Shown: positions 17,507 through 26,715 of the stretch, one piece after another
Numbering within the stretch: the stretch's first letter is position 1
Layout of the letters: each line of letters opens with the position of its first letter
From: Pseudomonadota bacterium
Lineage (GTDB): Bacteria > Bdellovibrionota > Bacteriovoracia > Bacteriovoracales > Bacteriovoracaceae
NCBI GenBank assembly: GCA_027488375.1
Contig: JAIYBW010000002.1
Location: 496,001-560,000, forward strand
Length of the DNA: 64,000 bases
Reading direction: 5' to 3'
Translations under genes and position numbers: made by a program
The notes under the pieces: generated by a model
The model's input: the letters and a program-made list of their open reading frames with translations, nothing else
The model's database searches: none
Told to the model about the DNA's origin: nothing

Positions 17507-18757
17507 TTAGATTGAACTATAATTTTTTTGATTGGCCAGAGAACTTCTTATGCCATCAAACTTTTCAGGGGAAACTAAATTTATAAAGGGGCTGTTTTTA
17601 AATTTTGTCTGATTCAACTCTCCCTGCAGATCTACAAGATGAATTTTACCACAACGTTGACCTTCAAAAAATGAATGCCACTCCATTAAGGAATCAACAG
17701 AATCTTTTTTAGTATCTATCACAAGATCATCTAAGCGACCTTGTTCAATGAAAACCTTGAGTGGCGATAGTTCCGCTTTATCTTGCAAAACAAGATATTT
17801 TTTTTCAGGATTAAGGTACCTAAGAAGGACTTCTCTCGACGTGTATGTTGGTTTAAAACCAAAATCTTTTTTTAGCCTTTTATTATCTAAAACTGGGCGA
17901 TACCTTAAAAAATCAATTTGATCCGGGCCGTACTGAGTTAAATTAAATTTCTTCAAAACACCCAAAGCCGTTCCGAGTAATTGGGCCGGAATTTTGACGA
18001 GAGGCTTTTTTAAAATCTTGGCCAGCTCTTTATTCGTTACTTTACCATCACCAGCAAGATTAAAAATGCCAGTCTTATCATGAATCATCCCTTGATAAAT
18101 AATCTCGGCCACATCCTGATCCCAGATGAAGACAAAGGGTGAATCACTTCCCGTAATACCTATCACAGCAGGCTTTTCAAATAGATCTGTGATTTGATTC
18201 TTCATCAAATCACCCAAAATTGTCCCAGGTCTCAAAATAAGCTGCTTCAACTCCGGGTGAGTCTCTCGGTAAGTGGCCATCATCTCCTCAACACACTTTT
18301 TATGCCAAGAATAAGCAAAGACTTCATTCCCGACAACGGGCTCATCCTCAGGAATCCATTCAGGTAAATTTTTATGATAGCCATAGGCTGCCCCACTGCT
18401 GGTCACAATAATTTGTTTCACCTTTCCGGCAACGGCAGCTTCTAGAATATTTTTTGTTCCTAAAACATCCACACTGTACTCAAATTCACGGTTGGAATGT
18501 TTTCCTGGAGATACGATAGAAGCGAGATGAATAATTCCGTGAAAATTTCCTGAAGCAACGAGAGCCGCCGAATCAGGACTTCTAATATCTAAATTCTGAA
18601 AGACAAGATTTTCATGTTTTAAAAATTCAGGCAGAGGCCTTACATCTGTGGCCACAACTTGAATACCTTGAAAATCATTCTTAAAGAGCCTTCTAATAAC
18701 TTGAAGGCCAATCGCTCCTGCCGCTCCTGTAATAAGCCATTTTTTTAAACCGGACAT
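17507..18757 (-). CDS. NAD-dependent epimerase/dehydratase with C-terminal extension
   Basis: The start at 18757 is preferred (GGAAG upstream); it overlaps the transporter stop by 13 nt. The protein has about 416 residues. Residues 1-310 are an extended SDR: the Rossmann motif ITGAAGAIGLQV, and the catalytic pair in YSWHK (YxxxK). The last 100 residues, after about 315, are an additional small domain that looks like a STAS/SpoIIAA-like alpha/beta fragment (LDDLVIDTKK, KIHLVDLQGE), but this is uncertain. Substrate unknown; SDR epimerases act on nucleotide sugars or steroids. The BASS transporter upstream could import its substrate. Confidence 0.82.
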   Translation of the reverse strand: MSGLKKWLITGAAGAIGLQVIRRLFKNDFQGIQVVATDVRPLPEFLKHENLVFQNLDIRSPDSAALVASGNFHGIIHLASIVSPGKHSNREFEYSVDVLGTKNILEAAVAGKVKQIIVTSSGAAYGYHKNLPEWIPEDEPVVGNEVFAYSWHKKCVEEMMATYRETHPELKQLILRPGTILGDLMKNQITDLFEKPAVIGITGSDSPFVFIWDQDVAEIIYQGMIHDKTGIFNLAGDGKVTNKELAKILKKPLVKIPAQLLGTALGVLKKFNLTQYGPDQIDFLRYRPVLDNKRLKKDFGFKPTYTSREVLLRYLNPEKKYLVLQDKAELSPLKVFIEQGRLDDLVIDTKKDSVDSLMEWHSFFEGQRCGKIHLVDLQGELNQTKFKNSPFINLVSPEKFDGIRSSLANQKNYSSI

Positions 18758-19647
18758 AACTTCCTTTTCTTTGCATTCATTTTTTTGATCATCGAACTTG
18801 CCAATGTCCCCACCATCATCTGCCATATACTCCAAAGTCCACAGGCGAGGCTGACTTCAGGCACATTTCTAAAATAAACAAGTCCAAGCACCATACCTAG
18901 GCCTGTGTTTTGAATACTCACTTCCCAAGCTATGGTTATACTTGTGGTATAGTCTCGGGTCATTAAATGGGTCACAATATAAGCTGTGATAAAACACCCT
19001 ACACTACTTCCCATCACCATCATGAACATAAAGCGATCTATTTCATAAAGATTATTTCTAAAACTCCAGCATGCACCAGCGAGAATAATAAAGAGTAACC
19101 AAGGAACACTCTTTTCAATCATAACTCTCAATCTAATCCAAAAATGGCCTTGCTGATTTCTCATCCATATCCCAATAATTAAGGGAATAAAAATGGAAGT
19201 CACAAGCGTGCTCATGATATCTCCCCAGGGGAGTTCCAAACTTTTATAAGCTTGGATCCAATCTTTGTTCACATGGGTCGCGAGAAAAAAAATCCCCGGC
19301 ACAGTGAGTGGAGAAAAAAGTGTTGATAGAAAAGAAAGTCCCATCGAAATGCCTACATTCCCACTGGAGCGGATCACAAAAAGCTGAGAGAGGTTTCCTC
19401 CAGGGCAAGCGGCCAGCAATATGAAAGCGAGGACCATGTGGATACTGGGCTCTATGACCATCAAAAGAGAAGTCATAAATAAAGGGAGAAAAGTGATTTG
19501 CATCACATAACCCAAAAGAAGTTTTTTCCAAAGTTTGGGGAGTTCTTTAATCTCTTGAATCGTGATTTCAAAAGCGACGGCCAGCATAATGATCGCAAGG
19601 ATCACTTGAACAAGAATAGATGAGAAATTTTGATCAACAGCATTCAT
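18745..19647 (-). CDS. Bile acid:sodium symporter (BASS) family transporter
   Basis: This inner-membrane protein of about 300 residues has eight to ten hydrophobic segments. The family signature ACPGGNLSQLF (about residue 83) is present; in BASS proteins the crossover region around it binds sodium. The start at ATG 19647 is favoured since AGGA lies 8 nt upstream; the ATG at 19656 is an alternative. Substrates in bacteria include organic anions such as pantoate or 2-keto acids rather than bile acids, so the actual substrate is open. It heads a BASS-epimerase-Crp series. Confidence 0.88.
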   Translation of the reverse strand: MNAVDQNFSSILVQVILAIIMLAVAFEITIQEIKELPKLWKKLLLGYVMQITFLPLFMTSLLMVIEPSIHMVLAFILLAACPGGNLSQLFVIRSSGNVGISMGLSFLSTLFSPLTVPGIFFLATHVNKDWIQAYKSLELPWGDIMSTLVTSIFIPLIIGIWMRNQQGHFWIRLRVMIEKSVPWLLFIILAGACWSFRNNLYEIDRFMFMMVMGSSVGCFITAYIVTHLMTRDYTTSITIAWEVSIQNTGLGMVLGLVYFRNVPEVSLACGLWSIWQMMVGTLASSMIKKMNAKKRKLCPV

Positions 19648-19850
19648 GGAGAACATCCTGGGACAGGGACTCTAAGATTTATTTATTATTAATCATTAAA
19701 TAATAGCCTTAAGTGGCCTTTCAATCCTCTGAGAGATTTATGCCGACTCCCCTAGGTGACTGAAATGACGATGATAATCCTCAGCTTTTATCCCTGTATA
19801 AATTACTCTGGTTAGTTTCTAAGTCATGGGCTTTTGCTAAATTCCCGACC

Positions 19851-20489
19851 ATGAAAATACTCCTTTTTATACTAGGTCTTACGACTCAACTTCACGCCTC
19901 CACGGTCCTCTTTATTGGAGACTCCCATTCTGTGGGTCCTTTTGGTTGGGCCTTTGATCAGCATTTAAGAGATGCTGGCCACACAGTCGGAACTTACGCC
20001 AGTTGCGGCTCCATACCCAGATGGTGGTTTTCGGGACAAAAAACAACTTGTGGTTATTTTTCTCGTGATCTCAAAGGTGAAAAAGTTCAATCCAAAGAAG
20101 CCCAAACTCCTCTCATCAATGATCTTCTTAAAGAGATGAAACCTGACGTTGTTGTGATGGAGTTCGGGGGAAACTATGTTAAAACTCCCAGTGATGACTT
20201 TGTTATTTCTGACATAAAAAAGATTGTGGCCCAAATCAAGTCAACTGGATCACAATGTTTTTGGATCACGAATCCAGATACGAGAAACTATCGTTCTGAA
20301 CTTCCTCGAATTATAAACCTTATCAAAACGGCAGTAGAAAATGACTGCCCCATTTTTGAAAGTAACCTCGTGACCCGGTATCCTGAAACAGGTGGAGATG
20401 GAGTCCATTACTGGAATACGCTTGGAACTCCGATTGCCAAAGCTTGGGCCCTTAAAGCTTTTGAAACTTTTAAAAGCTTCTGGCCATGA
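19851..20489 (+). CDS. Secreted SGNH/GDSL-type hydrolase
   Basis: The 212-residue product has a signal peptide (MKILLFILGLTTQLHAS). SGNH block I is seen as FIGDSHSVG with the nucleophilic Ser, block III as FGGNY with Asn, and block V as DGVHYW with catalytic Asp and His. Such enzymes remove acyl groups from lipids, polysaccharides or peptidoglycan; the substrate is not determined. Its stop overlaps the cyanophycinase start by 4 nt, so both exported enzymes are made together and may act on the same external material. Confidence 0.85.
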   Translation: MKILLFILGLTTQLHASTVLFIGDSHSVGPFGWAFDQHLRDAGHTVGTYASCGSIPRWWFSGQKTTCGYFSRDLKGEKVQSKEAQTPLINDLLKEMKPDVVVMEFGGNYVKTPSDDFVISDIKKIVAQIKSTGSQCFWITNPDTRNYRSELPRIINLIKTAVENDCPIFESNLVTRYPETGGDGVHYWNTLGTPIAKAWALKAFETFKSFWP

Positions 20490-21241
20490 AATTTATTTTT
20501 TGCTTAGCTCTCCTCATTCCTTTAATTTCTTTTGCTCAAACGAAACTCCTCCTTATTGGTGGAGGATCTAGACCTGAGCAGGCCATGAGAGAATTTGTCC
20601 AACTTGCTCAAGGTACTCAAAGTCATATTCTCATCATCCCATGGGCCTCTCAAAGTCTTGAGGGTGCAGAAAAAATTAAGCTTGAATTTACAAATTACGG
20701 AGCGAAGAAAATTGAGATTATTCCTCATGAGCTTTCACCTGCCGATCTTATTCAGCTTCAAGAAAAAATCAGATTAAGCACGGGGATTTTCTTTACTGGC
20801 GGTAATCAGAATAGCCTTATGGCATCGATTAAAAAATTTCAGTTAATAGACCTTATTAAGAATAAATTTCAGCAAGGAACTATGATTGGAGGAACAAGTG
20901 CAGGAACGGCCATCATGTCCGATCCTATGCTTAATGGTGAGGCGAATCTTGAAGTTATCGATGGGGCCCAGGTCGGCTTAACGGAAGGGCTTGGTTTATT
21001 ACCGGCAAAAGTAATTGTTGATCAACACTTTATCGTTCGAGGTCGCTTTAACCGCCTTGCCGGGCTAATTCTAGATGGTAAAGGAGACACTGGGGTAGCC
21101 GTAGATGAAAACACGTCTCTTCTCATTTTCGGTAACACCGCCCGAGTCATTGGACCAACTCAAGTTCTCATTTTTACAAAATCAGCTGCAAGCACTCTCC
21201 AGATTAAGATCCTAACGCCTGAATCCGTTTATGAATTTTAG
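20486..21241 (+). CDS. Exported cyanophycinase-like serine peptidase (family S51)
   Basis: The 251-residue product starts with a signal peptide (MKFIFCLALLIPLISFAQ) and has the S51 fold: LLLIGGGSRPEQ at the start of the mature part, GIFFTGGNQNSLM, and the nucleophile elbow IGGTSAGTAIM with catalytic Ser. Family members are cyanophycinases (degrade multi-L-arginyl-poly-aspartate) and alpha-aspartyl peptidases. Export suggests digestion of external polymer or peptides, such as prey storage material (inference). It is translationally coupled to the SGNH hydrolase. Confidence 0.85.
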   Translation: MKFIFCLALLIPLISFAQTKLLLIGGGSRPEQAMREFVQLAQGTQSHILIIPWASQSLEGAEKIKLEFTNYGAKKIEIIPHELSPADLIQLQEKIRLSTGIFFTGGNQNSLMASIKKFQLIDLIKNKFQQGTMIGGTSAGTAIMSDPMLNGEANLEVIDGAQVGLTEGLGLLPAKVIVDQHFIVRGRFNRLAGLILDGKGDTGVAVDENTSLLIFGNTARVIGPTQVLIFTKSAASTLQIKILTPESVYEF

Positions 21242-21293
21242 TCAACCTTTCTAGTCGGGCATAACAGTCATTTTTCATTCGGAAGAGATCACT

Positions 21294-21320
21294 TAAGAAG
21301 TCAGAAAAAAAAGCCGATAG
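21294..21320 (+). promoter_or_regulatory. Weak sigma28-like element before the Ig-like lipoprotein
   Basis: TAAGAAGT, an 11-nt spacer, GCCGATAG. The -10 matches 7/8 but the -35 only 4/8. It ends 9 nt before the ATG at 21330, which has no Shine-Dalgarno site. Confidence 0.35.
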
Positions 21321-21329
21321 AAATTATGT

Positions 21330-22550
21330 ATGAAGACTACTTGGCCTATTTTGCTGGCCCTATTAACACTTTCTTCCTGCAAATTTTCCTTTGATAAAGC
21401 AAAGGTGGAAGATTCGTATGGAAGCGTAGAAGAACCAACTTGTGATCCTTCACTTATTGATCCAAGTCAATCAACTTTGTCTGTAGATAACCCAACAGTC
21501 GACGCTGATGGAACTTCTATCTCAACAATAACTTTTACTTTATTAAATTGTAATTCCCAAGGTGTTGCTGGAATCACTCCAACCTTTAGCGTTTCTGGGA
21601 CTCAAAATAGCCCTTTGCCTTGTTCTGTAACGGACACTGCAGGAATGAGTACATGTACTTTAAGTTCTACTCATGCAGAGACAAAATCAATTGAAGCAAC
21701 TGCCCCAGCTCTGATTGCCTATGACCCAGTCGAATCTACAGGCCTATCAACTTCAGTTGAATTTACCACACCAGCACTTGAACTCAATTTAAAAGCATGT
21801 TTATCAGGCGCAGTTCCAGTACTGGGTCCGCCTCTTCCGATGAATGCAGGCACTTATTTACCTTCCATTTCTCCTTTCGTTGGTTCATCAACTTGGTATA
21901 CAAATTCTGAGGGACCTCAGATCAACACTCCTCCACTTACAGCTGTTGATTGGGTCTTAGTTCAACTTTACGATTACAGCACTTCACAATTTGTAGATGC
22001 GAAGTCTGCTATTCTTCATAGAGATGGATCAATTACCCTTCCAAATGGGGCTGCCGGAGGGACAATAACTTTTGAATCCTCCGTCTTAAATGCCGATTAT
22101 TCTACTAAATATGCTTTGAATATCGTTCATAGAAATCATTTACCAATTGGCCTTGATGATACAGATCCAGATAACTTAATTTCTCGAACGAATACAACTA
22201 TTGACTTCACTTTAACGACGACTGAATATCTTGGGCAAACTGGAACAACTGCATCTGACCCATATGATCTTGTTAATCCCACAACCAAATGTTTACGAGC
22301 AGGGAATTTTAACAACGATTTTATTATTGACTCTCAAGACAAGACAGATATGAAAACTTATGTTGATGCTTTAACTGGTCTTGATTCACAATCAAATAAT
22401 ATCGTGTTGAATGGCTATTTTTCGTCGGATATGAATCTCAACGGTCAAACGAAGCTTTATGTGGGTGGAGTCGAAAACGAAGACCTTGTTGGCGTTGATA
22501 TAATGACCGGTTCAGCAATGCCTATTTGGAATAACGGCGTACAACCTTAG
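21330..22550 (+). CDS. Lipoprotein with bacterial Ig-like domain and dockerin-like segment
   Basis: The 406-residue product has a lipoprotein signal (MKTTWPILLALLTLSSC). Residues 45-130 look like an invasin/Big-type Ig domain (STLSVDNPTVDADGTS, then a cysteine pair). Near the C-terminus, CLRAGNFNNDFIIDSQDK and SDMNLNGQTKLYV resemble the paired calcium-binding loops of dockerin or EF-hand-like repeats. This suggests a surface-anchored, calcium-stabilised protein. The domain calls are from pattern only. No good ribosome-binding site precedes the ATG, and a sigma28-like -10 lies 9 nt upstream. Confidence 0.75.
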   Translation: MKTTWPILLALLTLSSCKFSFDKAKVEDSYGSVEEPTCDPSLIDPSQSTLSVDNPTVDADGTSISTITFTLLNCNSQGVAGITPTFSVSGTQNSPLPCSVTDTAGMSTCTLSSTHAETKSIEATAPALIAYDPVESTGLSTSVEFTTPALELNLKACLSGAVPVLGPPLPMNAGTYLPSISPFVGSSTWYTNSEGPQINTPPLTAVDWVLVQLYDYSTSQFVDAKSAILHRDGSITLPNGAAGGTITFESSVLNADYSTKYALNIVHRNHLPIGLDDTDPDNLISRTNTTIDFTLTTTEYLGQTGTTASDPYDLVNPTTKCLRAGNFNNDFIIDSQDKTDMKTYVDALTGLDSQSNNIVLNGYFSSDMNLNGQTKLYVGGVENEDLVGVDIMTGSAMPIWNNGVQP

Positions 22551-22632
22551 CCTCCAATCATTCTACTCAAGTATATTTTTTTCCCCAGATCATTCCTCTA
22601 TGATTTTTTCCTGATTTCAATAAAATATAGTA

Positions 22633-23691
22633 ATGGTGCGATTGTTACTGATTTTATTTTTAGGGATTTATTCCATCACAGTTTTGGCCGTGTCCGTGCC
22701 ATCACCTACACTTATCCCAAAACTTTATTATCGAATTCCTAAATCTTCTAAATTAGAGAATAAGGAATACCTCACGATCAAAGGTCAAGACTTCACCATT
22801 CTGGCGAAACGTCAGGAGGAAAAAGAAGATCATATTTATTGGAAGACAATTAAAATTAGAATTAAAAATAAAGAAGCTGTTGATGCCTGGCCATATGCCA
22901 TCAAGCAACTTGTAAAAGCCTTAGAGGTTGATAGCACTCCGGAGGAACCATTCTTAGGAGCCTCCATTTTTGCATCACCTATCGACTTTCAACTTTTAAA
23001 CAGAACAAGATCAATTAATGCTGGCTATCGATTAAATACAATTGGATCTACAAAACACAAACTCTCTCATGATTTTGCCGTGAGAGGAGAAGCTAGTAAA
23101 AATGAAACGACCAAGGAAGAAACATCCAACCTCGCCTTTACTGGAAATCTAGTCTACGACTATGCCTACTTTTACGGGATGTGGAGTTACTTTGCTATTG
23201 CCAGTTATAACCGCCAAAAAACCGGTGATATCTATACTGTGAAAGATCAGCTTGGTTTGGGACTCGTTGGACTTGAATACAAATTTATTAAAGATGGAAC
23301 ATATATAAAAAAATTAGACTTAAGTTATGTTCCTTTATTTGAAACGTTCTCCAGTGAGCAACCTTTTAAAAACGCCTTCAGCAGTGAAGAGACCAAGAGT
23401 CAAACTACTATTCGTCACAGTTTTCGTTTTAGGATCGTTGGGGAGTATGACGGCTGGACCATCAGTTATGTCCTTTTTTATCGTCCAAATTATTACCGAG
23501 AGTACAACACGATTGATATGCAAGATGTGAAGCTAGAGTCCACTTTTAGAATTGCCAAAAACCTGACTGAGAAGATAGATTTTACATTTGAAAATCGATA
23601 CACATATGACATTCTCGCCTACCGAGGGGGTACTCCTCGTCCAGATAACGTCATCAATAGTTTTGCAGTAAACGTCAATCTTCAGTTCTAA
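22633..23691 (+). CDS. Putative outer-membrane beta-barrel protein
   Basis: The 352-residue product has a signal peptide (VRLLLILFLGIYSITVLAV). From about residue 110 it shows alternating hydrophobic/polar strands rich in Tyr, with many turns, and the last residue is Phe preceded by alternating residues (VNSFAVNVNLQF-type ending), a common outer-membrane insertion signal. The number of strands cannot be counted reliably by eye. The function is unknown; it could be a porin-like or transport barrel. It follows the Ig-like lipoprotein by about 80 bp. The ATG at 22633 lacks a clear ribosome-binding site. Confidence 0.7.
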   Translation: MVRLLLILFLGIYSITVLAVSVPSPTLIPKLYYRIPKSSKLENKEYLTIKGQDFTILAKRQEEKEDHIYWKTIKIRIKNKEAVDAWPYAIKQLVKALEVDSTPEEPFLGASIFASPIDFQLLNRTRSINAGYRLNTIGSTKHKLSHDFAVRGEASKNETTKEETSNLAFTGNLVYDYAYFYGMWSYFAIASYNRQKTGDIYTVKDQLGLGLVGLEYKFIKDGTYIKKLDLSYVPLFETFSSEQPFKNAFSSEETKSQTTIRHSFRFRIVGEYDGWTISYVLFYRPNYYREYNTIDMQDVKLESTFRIAKNLTEKIDFTFENRYTYDILAYRGGTPRPDNVINSFAVNVNLQF

Positions 23692-23775
23692 TTCTGACTA
23701 TTATAGTCTATTTCAAATTTTATTTTAATAGTTTCGAATCCTTCATTTATTTTTTCATCAGTCGATAAGAAAGAT

Positions 23776-26064
23776 ATGAATAGATGGACTTTACAACGTG
23801 TTCTCTCTCAAACTGATGTTCCTTACTACTCGCTGAGCTTTCTCGGTGGATTTTGTATCTACATTTTAAAGCTCGCTTCAGTCGTAAAAGTTTTAGATGA
23901 TCTCGGCATGGAGTTTTATCCATGGCTGATGCTTATTCAGGGTTTCAGTATCTATGGGGCGATCAAATATTCTGAACAATTTTCGACTCGAAATCCATTT
24001 CAATTTTGTGGCCTTATTTTTCTAGCTGGTTTAGCTATTGTAGGACTAGGAAATATTCCTGCCATTCAGCCATCTTTATACCCACAAGTTTTTTCAGTTT
24101 CGCTCTTTGTGGCAAGTTCTATTTTGTTATCTCTTTTAGAAGTGAATCTTAATGACATTATTTTTTCACAAATCAGTCTTTTAAAAAATCCAAGAATCGC
24201 AACAAGCCTTGCCCTATTTGAGGAATCTGGAGCACTCACAGGAGCTGCTCTCACTTTCTTTGGAGGAAGTCTCGCAAGTTCAAACAGAAATCTTGTCTTA
24301 AGTCTTGTGCCATTTTTTCTTAGTTCAATTCTTCTCTTTGCTCTTAAGAAAAAAGACAATTTAAAATCTGAACCAGGATTAAAATTAAAATCGAGTGATG
24401 AAGTCTCGCTAAAACTTTATCCATTTAGTTTTATGGTTATCGGTTTATTCACAACACTTCTTTGCCTTAAGCACCTCCAAGGCTTCACAGTCATGGTGGG
24501 TTTAAATGAATTAAAAGGTCAGGGCGGTGAAGGTTTAACCAAAATTTTCTCACAGTTTTCCATGATCCAAACCACACTCATTTTTGGTGTTCTTTTGACT
24601 TCCATGTGGCGCAAATCTCGTCTACCTACTTGGAGTAAAGGAATTAATAGTTTTTTTGCCATTCAAACTGTATCAATGGGTCTCTTGATGGTCATCCCAA
24701 ATCCTTTCCTTTATTTAGGAACAGGGGCCATGAGAAAAATTTGGCAACACACATTTCTTGAAGAATCGATGAATATTCTTAATTCATCATTACCGCACGC
24801 CATTCGAATTAAAGTTAGATCTCTTATGGAACGCTATGGGAACTTAGTCGCTTTCACTATTCTTGCGACCATGAGCTATGTTTGTATCAATAAGATTGTT
24901 CCGATGTGGACTGTTTGGGCACTCACAGCTGCTCTCGGTGGTCTAGGCCTGATCATGAGAAAGAGACTTTTTAATACTCTCACCGATTATCAAGTTGGAA
25001 ACATCGTGAGAACGGATGTGTATGAAGCTGTAAATTCATGTTACTCGCTCGCCAACCCAGAAGCTTCTAATCACGCCATGGCCATGATTTCCCTCATGAA
25101 TCAAAAACCTCAACCAATGTTACTTAAGGCGATTATTAAATCTCTTGGCAATATGCAATCTCAAGAGGCGATTGGCCCTTTAATGCATATTTATCAAACT
25201 AATAGCCGTGAGGACGTGCAACTCGCAGCAATTGAGTCCTTATTAAAATTTAAGTCTCATGAAATTGATTACTTTCTTCTTTCGAGTCTACAAAAAGTGA
25301 TTGAAGAGCAAACGTCCCTCGGAGAAATTCGTCGGTCAATTTTCTCAGCGATTACTTCAAGACTTAATGATGTTGCTATACCTATGCTCTTGGGGATTCT
25401 CAAAAACAACCCTGAAGATCAGAGGATTATCGCGAACGTTCTGATTGTTATGGGAGAGATTGCAGTTAAACAAAATGATATCGCTCTCCTTGATAAAATT
25501 TCAGAGTACCTGGCGCCTCAATATACGAGAAGAGTTCGCGCCAATGCTTTAATGTTTCTTTTCCATCATAAAAGATTTCATGCCAAAGCGAGCAGTATCT
25601 TTGGAACTTTCTTGGCTTCTAATGATGAATTCGACAGAAGTGCGGTTGCCTTTCTTGCTGGAGAATTAAAACTCAAAGGGATGATGGGGTTTGTGCTTGA
25701 GAATAGTAAAACTCAATCTCATCATAATTCAACACTTCTCATGTCACTCCTTAAATTAGGCTATGATGAAGCAAGTTTTATGTGTGCAGATCTCATCTTA
25801 AATGTGCCTGAACAAAGAGTTGTGGCCCTCAATCAACTGAGTGCGATCAACAATAACAACACACGCTACAAGGTCTACTTTGAAGTGCTTGAAAGATTTC
25901 CAGAAAGAATTAATGAATTCTTGGAACTTCTAATGAAAAGTAATCGTGATTACGATGATGACCGATGCCTTATTCACAAAGAAGCCAAACGTCTTGGTCT
26001 CGAGGTGATGGAAGATAATCAACTCTTCGTCAGCAGCCAGCCAAAAATTTCAAAAGCAGCTTAA
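23776..26064 (+). CDS. MFS-like membrane protein fused to C-terminal HEAT repeats
   Basis: The 762-residue protein has ten to twelve hydrophobic segments in residues 15-410, then about 340 soluble residues made of helical pairs typical of HEAT repeats (for example QEAIGPLMHIYQ, QLAAIESLLKF, VAIPMLLGILK). A membrane transporter-like half joined to HEAT repeats recalls bacterial ATP/ADP translocase (Tlc/NTT) relatives, but the diagnostic residues are not obvious to me, so the substrate is unknown. The ATG lies 7 nt after a GTCGATAA element and has no strong Shine-Dalgarno site. An inverted repeat resembling a tRNA T-arm follows the stop. Confidence 0.72.
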   Translation: MNRWTLQRVLSQTDVPYYSLSFLGGFCIYILKLASVVKVLDDLGMEFYPWLMLIQGFSIYGAIKYSEQFSTRNPFQFCGLIFLAGLAIVGLGNIPAIQPSLYPQVFSVSLFVASSILLSLLEVNLNDIIFSQISLLKNPRIATSLALFEESGALTGAALTFFGGSLASSNRNLVLSLVPFFLSSILLFALKKKDNLKSEPGLKLKSSDEVSLKLYPFSFMVIGLFTTLLCLKHLQGFTVMVGLNELKGQGGEGLTKIFSQFSMIQTTLIFGVLLTSMWRKSRLPTWSKGINSFFAIQTVSMGLLMVIPNPFLYLGTGAMRKIWQHTFLEESMNILNSSLPHAIRIKVRSLMERYGNLVAFTILATMSYVCINKIVPMWTVWALTAALGGLGLIMRKRLFNTLTDYQVGNIVRTDVYEAVNSCYSLANPEASNHAMAMISLMNQKPQPMLLKAIIKSLGNMQSQEAIGPLMHIYQTNSREDVQLAAIESLLKFKSHEIDYFLLSSLQKVIEEQTSLGEIRRSIFSAITSRLNDVAIPMLLGILKNNPEDQRIIANVLIVMGEIAVKQNDIALLDKISEYLAPQYTRRVRANALMFLFHHKRFHAKASSIFGTFLASNDEFDRSAVAFLAGELKLKGMMGFVLENSKTQSHHNSTLLMSLLKLGYDEASFMCADLILNVPEQRVVALNQLSAINNNNTRYKVYFEVLERFPERINEFLELLMKSNRDYDDDRCLIHKEAKRLGLEVMEDNQLFVSSQPKISKAA

Positions 26065-26073
26065 TTAGAAGAA

Positions 26074-26109
26074 GTGGCCGGGGTCATTGGATTTAAACCA
26101 ATGACCATC
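26074..26109 (-). other. Hairpin resembling the 3' end of a tRNA (T-arm plus acceptor)
   Basis: GGTCATTGG / CCAATGACC forms a perfect 9-bp stem with a 7-nt loop. Over 36 nt it matches the T-arm/acceptor end of the tRNA-Pro at 47.7 kb at 30 positions, in the same orientation. There is no tRNA 5' half. It may be a decayed tRNA end, or a terminator for the preceding gene. Confidence 0.45.
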
Positions 26110-26183
26110 TAATTTTAAAGAATATCAAAAATTTGAAATCATTTATAATCAGACGCGATGATGAAAAGTATATTTTTTTTAGA

Positions 26184-26708
26184 TTAAGCTGCTTTTTTCT
26201 CTTTCAAAACTTGGGAATGAAGCATCGGTAAGTTATGGGTTTTTTTCATACAGTCTCTGGCCATTTTCCCAGTGAAAGCATCCATCTTCAGCAAAAAATC
26301 CTCATCACTGAGTGAATCAAAACTCTGGAGGTAAGTGTAAAACTCCCTCAAATGTCCATAGTAGCGGTATCTCAGATTGCAGTAATAAAGAAGGTTCAAA
26401 TAATTCACGAGCTGATCATGATTGAATTTAAAATAATCTTCTACGAGTAATAGCGCCTCTTGGAGATGAGAGGGACGCTGAGATGAGCCTTCTATATACT
26501 GAATCATTTTATCAATAATGTGTTCAGTTATCTTAAGGAAAAGCTCGTCTTTTTTTGGAAAGTAGTAGGCCACTAGAGAACGATTGACACCGGCCAATTT
26601 CGCGATCTCTCCGATTGAAGTGTGCTCAATCCCAATTGAGGCCACACATCTGATGGCAGCCTGGATAATATCTTCTGAAGTTTTTTGACCTTTTTTACTA
26701 AGCTTCAT
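26184..26708 (-). CDS. TetR-family transcriptional regulator
   Basis: From the ATG at 26708 the protein has about 174 residues. The N-terminal TetR helix-turn-helix is clear (IIQAAIRCVASIGIEHTSIGEIAKLAGVNRSLVAYYF pattern, residues 12-48). The C-terminal ligand-binding half is helical and has no known effector. The start at 26708 is chosen because the upstream frame overlaps a sigma28 promoter whose -10 ends 7 nt before this ATG. It has no clear ribosome-binding site, so the transcript may be leaderless. It lies 35 bp after the PAS gene on the same strand but has this promoter of its own. Confidence 0.88.
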   Translation of the reverse strand: MKLSKKGQKTSEDIIQAAIRCVASIGIEHTSIGEIAKLAGVNRSLVAYYFPKKDELFLKITEHIIDKMIQYIEGSSQRPSHLQEALLLVEDYFKFNHDQLVNYLNLLYYCNLRYRYYGHLREFYTYLQSFDSLSDEDFLLKMDAFTGKMARDCMKKTHNLPMLHSQVLKEKKAA

Positions 26709-26715
26709 GGATCTT

